NCBI GenBank assembly: GCA_022036555.1
Contig: CM039130.1
Span: 23,462,570 to 23,526,569, forward strand
Reading direction: 5' to 3'
Origin: Microstegium vimineum
Lineage: Eukaryota; Streptophyta; Magnoliopsida; Poales; Poaceae
Length of the DNA: 64,000 nt
Part shown: positions 1 through 11,967 of the stretch, one piece after another
How positions within the stretch are numbered: the stretch's first letter is position 1
How the letters are laid out: each line of letters opens with the position of its first letter
The notes under the pieces: model-generated
Database searches by the model: none
Seen by the model: only the letters and a program-made list of their open reading frames with translations
What the model was told of the DNA's origin: nothing
Program-made: the position numbers and the translations under genes

Positions 1-762
1 AGTAAATCCTTGAGATGAGGGGTAATTCCTTAGCTTCACACAGCGATTACAAACCTCCCTAGGCCGCCACAAGCGAGGGGCAAGCTCTAGGGCGATGCCT
101 AGCCGGCTAGGAGAAAGCTCCAAGGGTAACAAACCCTAGCACCGCCGGCCAAACGAGAACCACAAGCTCTTAGACTTTGGGAAGTAGTAGATCCGCTCTC
201 TAGGAGTGTTTTGCTACCTTTTCCCTCAAGAATCTATGGTTGGAAGTGTGGGAATTCTTGGAGGGTGAAGGTCAACAATGGAGTGAGAGAGAGGAGAGAG
301 AGCTCTATTTCAAATGGTCGGATTCGGAGGAAGACGAAGGGGTACTGAACTGGTGAGGTGGAGACTGTTCCAGCGGGTATTTATAGTCAAGGAAATCTGC
401 TGGAAATAGAGGGCGGCACTGCCACCCTAGCTCAGTGTGTCTGCAGGATCTGGAATTGGGACTGGACACTGAGCTAGCAGAGTGCATGTCTAAGATAGAG
501 ATTTGAGCATGTGATTCACATCTGACCAAACAACACTAGAATCCCCCTTAATAGTACGACATACCTATACTCAAATTCAAACCACAAATGAATTTAAACC
601 TTTGATGAGTATAGAAGCCATCATAAGAATTGGGGTACCTCCACCTTCTCTATATCTTCCTCTTTTTGTTATTACCTGCTTGTCATCTTAATGAATCTCA
701 TTAGATCTTGAATTAAGCGGTCATCAACACCAAAACCCACTTAGGGCTTGATTGCACTTTCA
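1..762 (-). repeat. 3' LTR of copia-1 (partial, cut by window start)
   Basis: Aligns almost base for base with 18857-19618 and ends at the same TG/CA boundary (minus-strand start TGAAAGTGCAATC at 762). A TATA-like CTATAAATACC lies at 376-386 on the minus strand. One copy of the GGGCGGCACTGCCRCCC palindrome is at 411-427. Confidence 0.93.
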
Positions 763-776
763 ATCTCCTCCTTTTT
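763..776 (-). other. Polypurine tract of copia-1
   Basis: On the minus strand AAAAAGGAGGAGAT directly precedes the 3' LTR start, as expected for plus-strand DNA priming. Its position fixes the LTR boundary and the element's orientation. Confidence 0.85.
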
Positions 777-1387
777 AGTGATTGATGACAACCCAATTCA
801 AGCTTACAAACGAATAATCAATAATCTCAGATTTGCAATCATGGACGTTGAGAACTCCCCCTGAATATGTGAATTGAGATTTGAATTCTCAATTTGGTAT
901 TAGAAACCAATTTTCACATATGCAAAGTGATTTGGGGCCTCCCCCTACATCCATGCTTGCTGTGGGGTGCTCAAAATATGTGTCATAGGATAAGACGTGA
1001 TGCATATGACAATTTATATTAAATAAAAGCACTCAACCCTAGCTATTGTAGCAGGGGGCGGCACTGTCGCCCTGGGAGGGCGGCACTACCGCCCTGGCTA
1101 CATCAGTCAGGTAATGGCAAGGTTTCTACACAGGAAACAACAAGTCTAAAGCAACTCAGACACAGAAATATGACAAGCCAAATCAAAATCCATAAATACA
1201 TGTCCATATCCAACATAACTAGAGTCAAACTAGTGATTGCGGCGGCACTCAACCTCATAAGCTAATAAACTAACTCTTAACAGATATGACATGAAGCTCA
1301 AACTGCAATGAAAAGATTTGACCCCCCTAAACTTCTCCCCCTTTGGCATCAAGTGCCAAAAAGAGAAGAAAAGAGAAGGGGAACCAA
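777..1387 (-). other. Untranslated 3' region of copia-1
   Basis: No coding sequence seen. It holds two adjacent copies of the GC-rich palindrome (1056-1072 and 1078-1094) and lies between the end of the accessory ORF and the polypurine tract. Confidence 0.6.
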
Positions 1388-3034
1388 TCACTCCTCATCA
1401 TCGCTGTAGATAACGGCGCGACCAGCCCGGTGTGTGGTCTGTGTGAAGCGCTGACGGGCTGTGCGGCGAGGCGGTGGTGCAGCTGTAGAAGGCCCTACAA
1501 TCTCCTCATCCTACTACTGACGACGAGGCCTTCTGCCATACACATGGTCACAAGGAGCCCACTGAGAACTGTCCCACTGACCGTGCTCTCTGATCTCATC
1601 ATCATCATCATTATCATCCTCATCACTAGAAGTTGACAAACGAGGTAAGTTAGGAAACATGGGCGGAACCTCCACTGGTGCAAGCGGTGAAAGACTAGCC
1701 ACTTCCCTAGCTCCCCTGATAGCCTCTCTTTTAGCCACCTACTCCTCATATGTGATCCTGGCCTGATATGTGCATGTAGTAAAGATGGCCTTGATCCACT
1801 CTCCAAGCTTCTTCATCCTCCTCCCGCTCCTGGATCTGATATGTGAATGTGAGCTAGAATGAGAACCCTCAGGAATGTCCCTCTGCCGATGAGAAGTGCC
1901 ACCACCTGTAGCAGGTGGAACTGGTAGAGCAGTAGCTGGTGGTGCACCTCCTCTAGTCTTCTTGATCACACACATGGTGTGCTCACAATCCTTGGGAAAC
2001 CTCCTCCCAGTGACCCTCTCAATCATGAACTAAAGATAAGGAGCATATGGTAGCCTCCTCCTAGCATCATCCAAGGCAGAAGCAAGCTCAACCCAAATGA
2101 ACATGGGAATGCTGAACCTCTCATCATTGGGAAACTAAGCAAGAACATTAGGGATATAGCCATTAAGGTCAGTAGAATTGTCCTTTGGATTGAGGGTTAC
2201 CCTGATGAAGTTGTTCAGAATGTAGTGGAGGCTCCTGAGGTTGGTCCTGGAATAGTTCGGCACACCATCAACCTGATCTTCCCATATGTAGCTCACTGTC
2301 TGTGGTTCAACTCTAGCACCCTAGTGAATACTAGGTAGAGCCCTGTGCTCGCTCCCAAATCCAAGTATGCGGCAGAAAGTGACATACTCGCAATGGTAGT
2401 GTCGACCGTCAGTCATCCAGTGTATCTCATCAGCCTCCTGATCCCAAAAATAAGTAGCATGGAACTGAGAAAGAATCTCTATGTTCCAGTCATACCTGAA
2501 GCCCATGAGGTCAGTCATCTGAAAGCGGTCACATACCCTTATAGCTCCTATCAGCTAAGTGTCCTACCTTCTCTCTAACTCTGAGAAGTCGATGTACTGC
2601 ATCTTGCATATCTTGCTCACTGGCCTGGCAAAGATGACGGTAGCATAGAAGTTGGAATGAAAAACATTCCAAAAGCGATAGTCAATACCTCTCATCTTTG
2701 GCACAGTGTAGGGATTAACTTCCCTAGCCTCCTGAGTAGCCTTCCAAGCTCTAGAATAATCAGTGACAGGATGGTGGTAGGTGTCCTGAGGAGTTGCTAG
2801 AACGTACTCACCATCAACATCCTACATGTACCCATGGTCAAACTCAGTGAGGTGCAGGGGTGTCTCTGGCCTCTGTGGTATGATGTAGCCTTCCATCTAA
2901 TCTCTCTCTTCTTGATCAAAGTCTGCATCCCTATCATACGACATCTGAACTTTTCCACTGGCCTTGCGACTTGGTGCCTTGCCAACTCTCTTCCTCCTGC
3001 CACTGGCTGCACTTCCTTCACCACCGGGATTCAT
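1388..3034 (-). pseudogene. Accessory ORF downstream of RNase H in copia-1, ten in-frame TAG stops
   Basis: The minus-strand frame starts at ATG 3034-3032 and ends at TGA 1390-1388, 549 codons. Nothing shifts the frame, but ten TAG codons interrupt it, with first bases at 2899, 2824, 2566, 2557, 2323, 2137, 2032, 1741, 1516 and 1513. No TAA or TGA occurs before the terminal TGA. The product would begin with a basic Gly/Ser/Lys-rich part; the middle has conserved-looking aromatic text such as YDWNIEILSQFHATYFW and FWNVFHSNFYATVIF; the end is acidic and Ser/Asp-rich (SSDEDDNDDDDE). No membrane span or signal peptide stands out. By position it matches the extra 'envelope-like' ORF reported in SIRE-lineage elements, but I see no fusion-protein features. 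Function unknown. The residues around most TAGs would suit glutamine (CAG), which is inference. Confidence 0.75.
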
Positions 3035-4191
3035 CTATGCAACACATATAGAGACTAGATAAGAAACTGTATATGACAGTGTGTAGATGAAATTAAAAAT
3101 AGGGGTTAATCAAGGGAAGAAATTCAGAGAAGAACCCAAGTGGAAGCTTGCTATTTGAATCAGCAGGGGTAGGGCGGCACTACCGCCTCCTGAGGCCGGC
3201 ACTGCTGCTCTCAGGTGTTCCACTGGATTTTCTCTAGATTTCTTTCTCTGTTTAAGTCCTGGTTTTAACTACTTCTACACCTTGTCAAAATTTCAGAATC
3301 ACAGTCTATTAAAACAGAATATGATGCCCTAGCCAAGGATATGAAGGATATGATATATTCAGAGACAAAAACTTTGAACTAAGGTATGGATTCAGCACAT
3401 CTGGGCCTACCCATCCTAACAAGCAGAGGCTTAGCAGATGGAATCTGCTAGGGGCAGCACTGCTGCCCCCCAGGGCGGCACTGCCACCCTGCCCCTGTTC
3501 ATTCGAGATGGGTGAAACCAAATCCACTCAATCCAATCCCTAATCCTAGTTCCAATCCCTTCATACACCACCCAGAAACATAAACCCTCAACTAGAACCA
3601 TCAGATTGCATAGATCGAACCAAAAAGTTTAGGTTAGGGTTTCACCTTGCTTCCAAATCGTGGGATTGAAGGGGAAAGAGGAGAGGGCTGCCTTCCACAA
3701 GCAGCTTGTCCACCAATCTCGCAGAAAGACGATGGTGGAGGGTTGAGGAGCGACAATGCCGGCCGAGGGGACGACAATGGAGCTCCTAGGTCACCTCTAT
3801 GGAAGAGAGGAGAGGTGAGGAGGGTTCTGGTCGAAGGAGAGGTGGCATGGTCGTGGGCACTCAGTAATGGAAGGGTTTTATAAAGGCCCACGGGTCCACG
3901 AAAGATTCACCCGAATCTGCCCAGAGGACAGAGGGCGGCAATGCCGGCCTTAAAGGGCGGCACTGCCGGCCTGGGTGAAAAACAGATACTGGACTAATTC
4001 CAGTTGGACTGTTCTCTACATTAGATATGGACATATATGCCTAAGTATCATGACCAGTAAGCATTCAACATTACAGACAATGGTCATGAGCCTTAGTTGG
4101 TCTTTTGAAAAACAGTTTTGAAACACATTATTGAAGATTTTCATAAACTTTTCCTATGTCGCTAGGTTGACAAACAAATGTGTGCTATAGT
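3035..4191 (-). other. Non-coding spacer between RNase H and accessory ORF of copia-1
   Basis: No supported gene. It is unusually rich in the GC palindrome: copies at 3172-3188, 3451-3469 (variant GGGGCAGCACTGCTGCCCC), 3473-3489, 3933-3949 and 3955-3971. Short open frames here on both strands look accidental. Confidence 0.6.
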
Positions 4192-5671
4192 TCAACCAAG
4201 GTTACGAGAATCAAGTATATTTAGCTCACTACGCAAAGCACAAAACCTTGTCTCATCTAGAGGCTTAGTGAAGATATCGGCTAGTTGTTTTTCGGTGCTC
4301 ACATGGCGAATTGCGACATCTCCTTTTAATTCATGGTCTCTCAAGAAGTGATGCCGGATGTCTATGTGTTTTGTTCTAGAGTGACTAATTGGGTTATTTG
4401 CAAGTTTAATGGCACTCTCGTTATCACACAAGAGAGGTATTTTGGTGAAATGACATCCGAAATCTTTTAAGGTTTGCCTCATCCAAAGTAGTTGAGCACA
4501 ACAAGCACCGGCTGCAACATACTCGGCCTCGGCGGTGGAAAGGGCTACACAATTTTGCTTTTTAGAACCCCAAGACACTGGGGACCGTCAGAGGAATTGA
4601 CACGTCCCCGAAGTGCTTTTTCGGTCTACCTTGCAACCGGCATAATCGGAATCCAAATAGCCAAGTAGATCAAACTTGGAGCCCTTAGGATACTACCAGC
4701 CAAGGTTAGGAGTGTGTACTAAATATCTCAAGATTCTCTTAACCGCCACTAAGTGGCACTCTTTCGAGTTTGCTTGAAATCTAGCACACATGCACACACT
4801 AAGCATTATGTCCGGCCTAGATGCACAAAGGTAAAGGAGAGAGCCAATGATGGAACAATATACCTTTTGGTCCACGGCTTTCCCTTGTACATCAAGATCA
4901 AGATGTCCATTGGTTGGCATGAGAGTTTTGATAGGTTTTGCATTCACCATGTCAAACTTCTTTAGCATATCTTGGGTGTACTTTGCTTGACATAGAAAAG
5001 TCCCTTCCTTCAATTGCTTGATTTGAAAACAAAGGAAGAACTTGAGCTCACCCATCATGGACATCTCAAACCTCTTAGTCATAGTCCTACTAAACTCCTC
5101 ACAAAATGAGATGTTAGTACTACCAAATATTATGTCATCGACATATATTTGGCACACAAAGATATCTTTATTGATCTTATGAGTGAAGAGGATAGGATCG
5201 ACTTTGCCTATTTCAAAGCCTTGCTTGAGCAAGAATTCCTTAAGGCATTCATACCATGCTCTTGGTGCTTGCTTAAGCCCATAGAGCGCCTTTTGAAGTT
5301 GGAAGACATGGTTGGGGAACTTGGGGTCTTCAAAACCGGGTGGCTGCTCAACATAAACCAACTCTTGTATTGGGCCATTGAGAAATGCACTTTTGACATC
5401 CATTTGATACAATTTGATGGGCAGCAAAGGCTAGAAGCATCCGAATTGCTTCAAGTCTTGCCACCGGTGCATAGGTTTCTTCAAAGTCCAAGCCCTCTAC
5501 TTGAGTGAACCCTTGAGCCACCAATCTTGCCTTGTTCCTTGTCACCACACCATTCTCATCTTGCTTGTTGCGGAATACCCATTTGGTGCCTATGACATTG
5601 GTATTGGGCCTTTCCACCAAAGTCGACACTTGATTTCTCTCAAAGTTGTTTAGCTCTTCTTGCATAGCCAT
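4192..5671 (-). pseudogene. Copia-1 reverse transcriptase and RNase H (broken)
   Basis: Copia-type RT: the start matches the family block MAMQEELNNFERN and KWVFRNKQDENG (5671-5348); a frameshift near 5420 leads to the frame with QMDVKSAFLNG (motif A Asp kept), ALYGLKQAPRAWYE and the catalytic IYVDDIIFG. RNase H follows with DSDYAGC, AEAEYVAAG, CDNESAI and KHIDIRHHFLRDH, ending with TGA at 4192. In-frame stops: TAG 4695-4693 and TGA 4590-4588. The upstream end is separated from integrase by the nested element at 5705-13832; the reading frame across that site is consistent when the insertion is ignored. Role when intact: copying element RNA to DNA in the virus-like particle. Confidence 0.9.
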
Positions 5672-5704
5672 AATCCAATCCGGGTCATCAAGTGCTTGAT
5701 ATAC

Positions 5705-6922
5705 TGTTGGTATTTCTTAACGCACACAGATAAATCCGCAAGCGCATGGATACCGCTGTAGCTTTCATCCGTGAGTATTCCAAGGGTATCGATTTCCACG
5801 GGGAACGTGAAGTGTACTAGATAAGAACTAAGAGCATCCAAGGATAGATAAGATAACTAGGTAGAGAGATTTTAGAGTTTTCTAAGGGGTTTATCTAATC
5901 AAAGGTCCACGATACTCTACTTACTTTGGAGCAACAGTACCTTCCTGACTCTCGATAAAGACTGGGAAAAAGGTAGTCAGGAGAGGCTGCCAAAAGCTCT
6001 ACGAAAACACCAACCCGAACCTGGTGGACTACAAAGGCCTTACAGAGCTGTCACCCCTGGGGCTACCACAACTATCTGTAGGATTGGGCACAAACTCAGG
6101 TAAACTCTAGTCTAGACACCATGTCTACACTATCGCTTACTACTCTAATCCCGCGCGGAAACTAGAGCACTCAATACGAGCAGCGATCCCGTAAATAGAA
6201 TAAAGCAAGAACTGGAATAAGATACCTAGAAATAATAAATGAAGAACCTGGAGATTGCTCCGAACCAGATGCTGCAAAGGTACAATGTTGAGGAAGATCC
6301 GATAGATCCGGCTCCTCCTAGCTCTCTCCTGCTCTCTCTCACCTCTAATTACAACTAGATGAACTAGAACTAGAAGAACTAGATCTAGACAACTAGAGGG
6401 ACCTCTCTCCTTCTCTACATCTAATTGAAACCCTAGCTTTTGCTCTCGAGAAGAATAATGAGATGAGATGATCCTCAGGGGGGTCAGGGGCCTTGCTTAT
6501 ATAGCCTCCTCAAATGAACGTGGACCGTCGGATCAAACCGACCTTAAGAGAGTGGTTTAGATTCATCCTCAAAGGCGGTGAAGCGTGATCCACGAGATTG
6601 ACCGTGATTGTTCATAGGAGTAGGGCGGCCACCCCAAACCCTAGGGCGGGCGCCGTAGGGGTGGCCCCCCTCGGCTTCCGGCTTGGTCCAATTCCTTCTA
6701 GAGCCTTCCTGAGTATAGAAAATTGTGCGGTTGATAATTATCCCTATGTAAACATGACATGTGGGCCTTTCCTTGGTATTTACTGATAACCCCCTATAGA
6801 AATAGACATTCACCAAAAGTCATGGAATTCTGTTAGTATAAACCATAACTCTAGCTATTGGTTTCATTTAGATCCTTTTCCTTGTTTAGTTGACGGTTAA
6901 AATTGGTACTTAAGGACCGTCA
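5705..6922 (-). repeat. 3' LTR of nested gypsy-like element
   Basis: Pairs with 12630-13832. It carries a TATA-like GGCTATATAAGC (minus strand, about 6492-6503); the partner LTR has the weaker GGCTATACAAGC and lacks about 15 bp of G-rich sequence just beside it. The outer end is an inverted pair TTGACGGT ... ACCGTCAA about 34 bp across. Confidence 0.92.
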
Positions 6923-6937
6923 ATAACTCCCCCAAGC
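6923..6937 (-). other. Polypurine tract of nested gypsy-like element
   Basis: Minus-strand AAGCTTGGGGGAGTTAT abuts the 3' LTR start TGACGGTCC. This form is typical for Ty3/gypsy elements of plants and sets the orientation. Confidence 0.8.
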
Positions 6938-9227
6938 TTACCTCTTGCTCGTCCCTGAGCAAAGATGAACTTAATGATGGATCAGGAGTTGCTACAATGC
7001 TTTCACACCTTAAAGGTACACATGCGTTCAAACAAGAATTCTCTTCTAGATTAGAGTAAACTATTCTGACTTTCGAACTTACCCATATTACCTTTAACCA
7101 TGGGGCTTATAGCCATCACTTGGGTCTTGAGCAATTGAAAAGTAGAATGACCAAGCCAAGCACTATGTCTCAAGCTCTTCACTTTACCTTCATCCTGGAG
7201 TTTTTAAAGTTTTCAAAATAAAAGTCAAAGTCTCTTTTGTATGACCCTCTCAAGTCTCTCTATATGTGGTATTTGTGGATCCTCACCAAGGCAATATTGG
7301 TGTTATGCCTTCTCTCAGAATATTATTTGGAACAGGCAAAGTAACAATGTGCCTTCTCTCTCTCACCCTATAACTAATAGGCAATATATGGAGTTCATAG
7401 GTGGGGAGAAACAGCGCATACATACTTGCAAAGCATATATTGTAAAGTGAGACAATGGATCCAGAGAAACAGGGTATACAATGAAATCAAGATGTGCATG
7501 TGTATGGGATATATGGTGGATGTATGAGGATGAATATATATGTGTGGTGGATATATGAGGGTGTATGGTGGAAACCTAATTCTACTCTGCTCCTTATATT
7601 ATATATACATCTCTCTTTTGGAACTTGGAATTTTTGAGAGAACTTGGGCTTGCTTGCTCTTTTTTTAAGAGAGGCGGGCATCTAAGTACCCATTGTTTTG
7701 ATAGGACACTTGTCCATGTGCTCTCTTTATATTTTTTTTATTTTTGACAACCCCAAGTCTCTTTCTATAATAGAGCTTTTGAGAGATGATAACGAGGAAA
7801 TCTTTGGAGCAGTTACATCTATGGTAATGAACTATATAGATAGGTGGAGAACTGGGATATTTTTGGTTACTTACTCCCAAGGTAGGAGTAGAGCATTTTT
7901 CTGGTGGATCTGAATGGCATATATGTGGATGCGTACTTCCAGGATAGAAGTAGCATATATGAGTGGAGTGTACGTGATCTTGATTTTAAAAGCATGACAA
8001 GTCTCTAAGGGTCAACAAAGCTTGACAAAACTCAATGCAAATACAAGTAGTAAATATGATAGTGAATGTTTTCCTAATCTACCAGGCATGTATATATGGC
8101 TGTGGTAGGAATTCAAGCTCTCGTCATACAAAAACTTATCATGTAATATTTTCAATTTTCAAAAGATAAATTCTCCAGAACTCTAGTATTGCTAGGAACA
8201 AGATAAATAGTAACTCAGACTTTTTCATATCATACCTATCAACTACCTAGACTTAGCTCAAGTATTCGCAACCCACAAGTTTCAGGTTCAGAGCAAATCT
8301 TATGTCAAAACAGTTATATCTAAAACTTAGGAGAATTCAAGGCTGAAAACTAGGTACTTGAAAGGAATTATGACAGAGCAACTATTCATCATTTCCATAG
8401 AGTTATCTTCAGAGTTCTTCATTTTATTATTAGCAACTTCTAAACACACCTATTATTATTGCTAAGTAAAAACTCTCTTGAGGATAAAATAGATAATGAA
8501 AAGTATCTAAGTTGTAACTCTTGTGATTAAGTGTGAACCTTCATGTGCTCACATTTTTTTTGAATTTATTTATGTAACTAATATCTAAGTAGACCTAAGT
8601 GAATAAGGATACTTACCTAGGTACATGGGGGTGGTCTCCCCAAGCTGGATGTTGACATAGTCATTCGTTTAGACAGTGTAGACTTACTTCACTTCTCTGA
8701 GATTTTAAAGATGATAGTTGATGTAGTTGTATTTCTCAAAGTAGATGAAGTTATCTAATCATGTCTAGTCTTTCCAAGTCCTGCTAAACTCAAATAGACA
8801 ACAAAGCTCGTGGAACAGATTAAGCGTTAGCGATAAACCATTTATGCCTTAATTGTCTAGAGTTTTGCAGAATTCAAATATATTTTTTAGATTTTCAATT
8901 TTATATGCAAATGACTAATGCAATAATTTTTTATACCTCCACAGTAAATAGTTAGAAGACTTATTCACATAGGGCTTAAAGGTTTTTTTAAATGCAATGC
9001 AGTGCAATAATATAGATATGCTATGATTAAGATGATTATGCAATGGATTATACTAAGGATGATGTATATAAATAGTACTAAAAATATTTATGGGAAGTAA
9101 ATATGCTAGTGTGCAACAATGTAGTGCAGAAGAAAATAAATATGCAAATAACTTACCAAGTTTCCTTTCAGCTAAGGTTTGGAGATTTAGGTCCATTGAA
9201 CCGGACCTCTCTTCTAGTTCAAATGTC
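6938..9227 (-). other. Long untranslated 3' region of nested gypsy-like element
   Basis: AT-rich, no convincing coding sequence on either strand. There is a short locally repetitive stretch of atg/tgtatgg motifs near 7490-7570. Nothing else recognised. Confidence 0.5.
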
Positions 9228-10413
9228 TTAAGGAGCAAGGTCCACTCCTGATGAATACTTGGATGTTTGCTCTTCTTTTGTTGGTGTTTCCGATGAAGTC
9301 TCTTTCCTCTTCCCCACTTCCTTAGTCTGAGGTTCTGCTTTCTCTTTCCTCTGTAGCAAGTGATTCATCCTCTGTTGGTGGTACGGCTTCTTTCTCAGGA
9401 GAACTCTTATCTTTATTATTGAATTGATCTTCATATCTTGTTAATTCTCCTAGATAGTCTGTCCATCCATCCTTGGTGGCTTGTTTCTTCTCTTCAGGAA
9501 ATTGGAAATGGATCTCTCATGATTTCATGGAGATGATTGCACTAGTGGTGTTGAGGAAAGATCTTCCTCGAATGAGGTGGACTTCATCTTAATCTCCCAT
9601 ATCTTGAACCATGAAGTCAGTGGGAACATAGTGATCTCTGATCATGATGTCTTTTGTTATTCCTTCCAGAAATCAGAATGATTGGTCTACTAGTTGTAGC
9701 TGCACATATGTCTGGTACAGTGGTCTACTGCCATATAAATGTTGGAAAGCCACCTTAGACACTATGTCACTTCTTGATCCAATATTACAGAATATCTTGT
9801 AGAATGTACTTTTCTTGATCTTGCAATCAATGGTAGGTACTCCTGCATCTCCTAGCTTAGCGAGGTATTGTGATAGAAGGAGTTGATCATACCCTGAATC
9901 AATAGTGCTACTTATTTGGGTCTTCTCTTGGTTGTTGAGCTTTACTCTTCCTCCTTCTATTGTTGATGTTCTTCTTTCTTGTAGCAACAGTTGTATCCTC
10001 GTAGATGTATGGCCTCTTAGGATGAATAAGAGCCTTGAGTGTATGCTTCATGAAAGTGAATCTCTCCTTCTCATCCTTGATAGTGAAACAGATCTTGGCG
10101 CTATTCGTGTAGACGATGACATCATATGTTCTTACAAATGAGCGTCCCAAGATAATGAGTGCTTTCGCATCTCCGCTTGTTTCTTCAATCATAAGGTTTT
10201 ACCCGTATGAATGAGTGTCCAACTCGTATGCTGACATATTAAGGAATTCCTTGGGATATCATAGTGTCTGATCTGCAAGCTTCGCATGATGTTGACACTG
10301 GCTCCAAGGTTACAGACAACTTCTTCAAGAACTCCCTTGGGATAGCATAGTGTCTGATCTGCAAGTTGGCATGATGTTGACACTTGCTCCAAGGTCACAT
10401 ACCACTTCTTCAA
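9228..10413 (-). pseudogene. Degenerate gypsy-type aspartic protease fragments, partly duplicated
   Basis: Several broken minus-strand frames resemble the pepsin-like protease that follows gag in plant Ty3/gypsy elements: CNLGASVNIM (like the D-x-G-A-S-V motif but with Asn for the catalytic Asp), then ILGRSFVRTYDVIV (like the LGRPFL flap-side motif), then a second set, FCNIGSRSDIVSK and RGRSFLNTT. Thus two protease-like copies lie in tandem, and inside the first a stretch of about 86 bp is duplicated (10242-10327 and 10328-10412). The N-terminal Asp is Asn in both copies, so activity is unlikely. A Lys/Glu-rich tail ends near 9228. Function lost; the region may persist only as packaging sequence. 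Confidence 0.6.
10242..10412. repeat. Tandem duplication, two units of about 86 bp
   Basis: Both units contain CATAGTGTCTGATCTGCAAG followed by GCATGATGTTGACACT and GCTCCAAGGT. They lie within the protease-like fragment and differ by scattered substitutions. Confidence 0.85.
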
Positions 10414-11967
10414 AAAGTGTAAGCTTCAATGGAGATTGGAATGATAGGTCTCCCTGGATCTCCTTTCTTCATTGGTAGGATGTCATCCACTCATGCTCTT
10501 GATGGCATGGTGAAGAAGTGTCTGCTCATAGAAACAAGGTAGAGATCAAGTGCATGGGCTCTGCTGGTGGAAAAATACCAACAGAACCAAAAGTTTATTC
10601 GTTCTTCTCTAGCCTAAATATATTTGAGCAAGAATGAGTTGTATTTTAGTTAGCCATAACATGAGTGATCAGTCCAGAGGATGAGCATGAATGTAGCACA
10701 TCAAAAACACTTGGCTAATCAAATTGCTTTAACACATGGAAAGATTATCTAATTTATTTTTACATGATTGAGATTATCATCTTTAAAGGTTGGATGTGCA
10801 ACATTTTAGATAGTTAAGACTGTGAGATTAAGAAGTGGTACTAGGATCAAGCTTTAAAGAACTAACATGTTAAGATAATCAGTTTGGATCATGTAAAGTT
10901 GCAGCTCAAACATGTTTAGATCTTTATTTATGTGAATACCAAAAGCAAAGAAAAACTTCTAGAGTGGTGATTACTTACCTTTACCTTTGTCATTGAAGAA
11001 TAATGGCATTGTATCCTTCATGGAAGCTTCCCTTGATCAACTGGTTGTGCATTAACAACTTGTCTTCTTATTCCACTCCTCTCTCATCCTTGTTCTACTG
11101 ATCTTGAAATGTTTTGTTGATCTTGTCTTGAAGTTTGTTCACCCTCTTCCATGGATTGAGTGGCTTGATTGTAGATTTTGTTCTTTGTCATTTGTCTTCT
11201 TCTTGCTCCATGGAATTCATCATGATGAATTAGTTGCCTCTCTCTTGTGAAGGTTGTTGGAGTTCATATGTCTCTATTCATCTCTAGTGTGAGTTCATCT
11301 CAGGACTTCCTAATTTGATATTGAAAGTTTTCCTGTAGGGGTTAGTCCAACAAAATATCCAATATCTACTACAACATACTATCAGTTCAAAAATCAACCT
11401 AGACAAGTCTAGATTAATTTAGGAAGACATTTTAACCTAAGCACCATGCTTAATTTAAAAGCCTTTAGAAGTAAAATAAAAATACCTTTGATTTAAACTA
11501 AGAACCATGCACAATTTAAAAGGTGTATGGAAATACTTCAAAATCTAAACATATACTATAGCAAACAAAGGTAGCATGAAAGTGTTATGGAGATTTACTC
11601 AAGTGAAGATGAAAGAGTATGATTTTTTTTTCTGTTTTTACTAGTTGAGTATGCCTTAAAGGTAGGTACAAATAAGATTATGTAGCAACATGGCAAAAGA
11701 TGTTTTTTGGTGGGTTATCCCCCAAGCTTGAATTTTGCAAAAATCAAGATTGGATGAAATTCAATGTTGCATAATAATTTGTTTGACATACCTTATGCTT
11801 GTCATTCCTTCATTCTTTCTGCTATATACCTAGAAAGGTTAGTGACAAAAATACATGAAGGAATATAATCATATAATTCTATGCTCAATTTACAAGGGTA
11901 GGCAACAAAAAGGTGAATATTTATGTTAGGATCTCAGAGGTGCTTGTTTTAAGACACTAAGCTTGTC
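10414..11967 (-). other. Non-coding interior of nested gypsy-like element
   Basis: No long frame. Minus-strand text near 11080-11220 reads as a Gln/Arg/Glu-rich fragment that might be decayed gag, but no zinc knuckle is visible. Confidence 0.4.
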
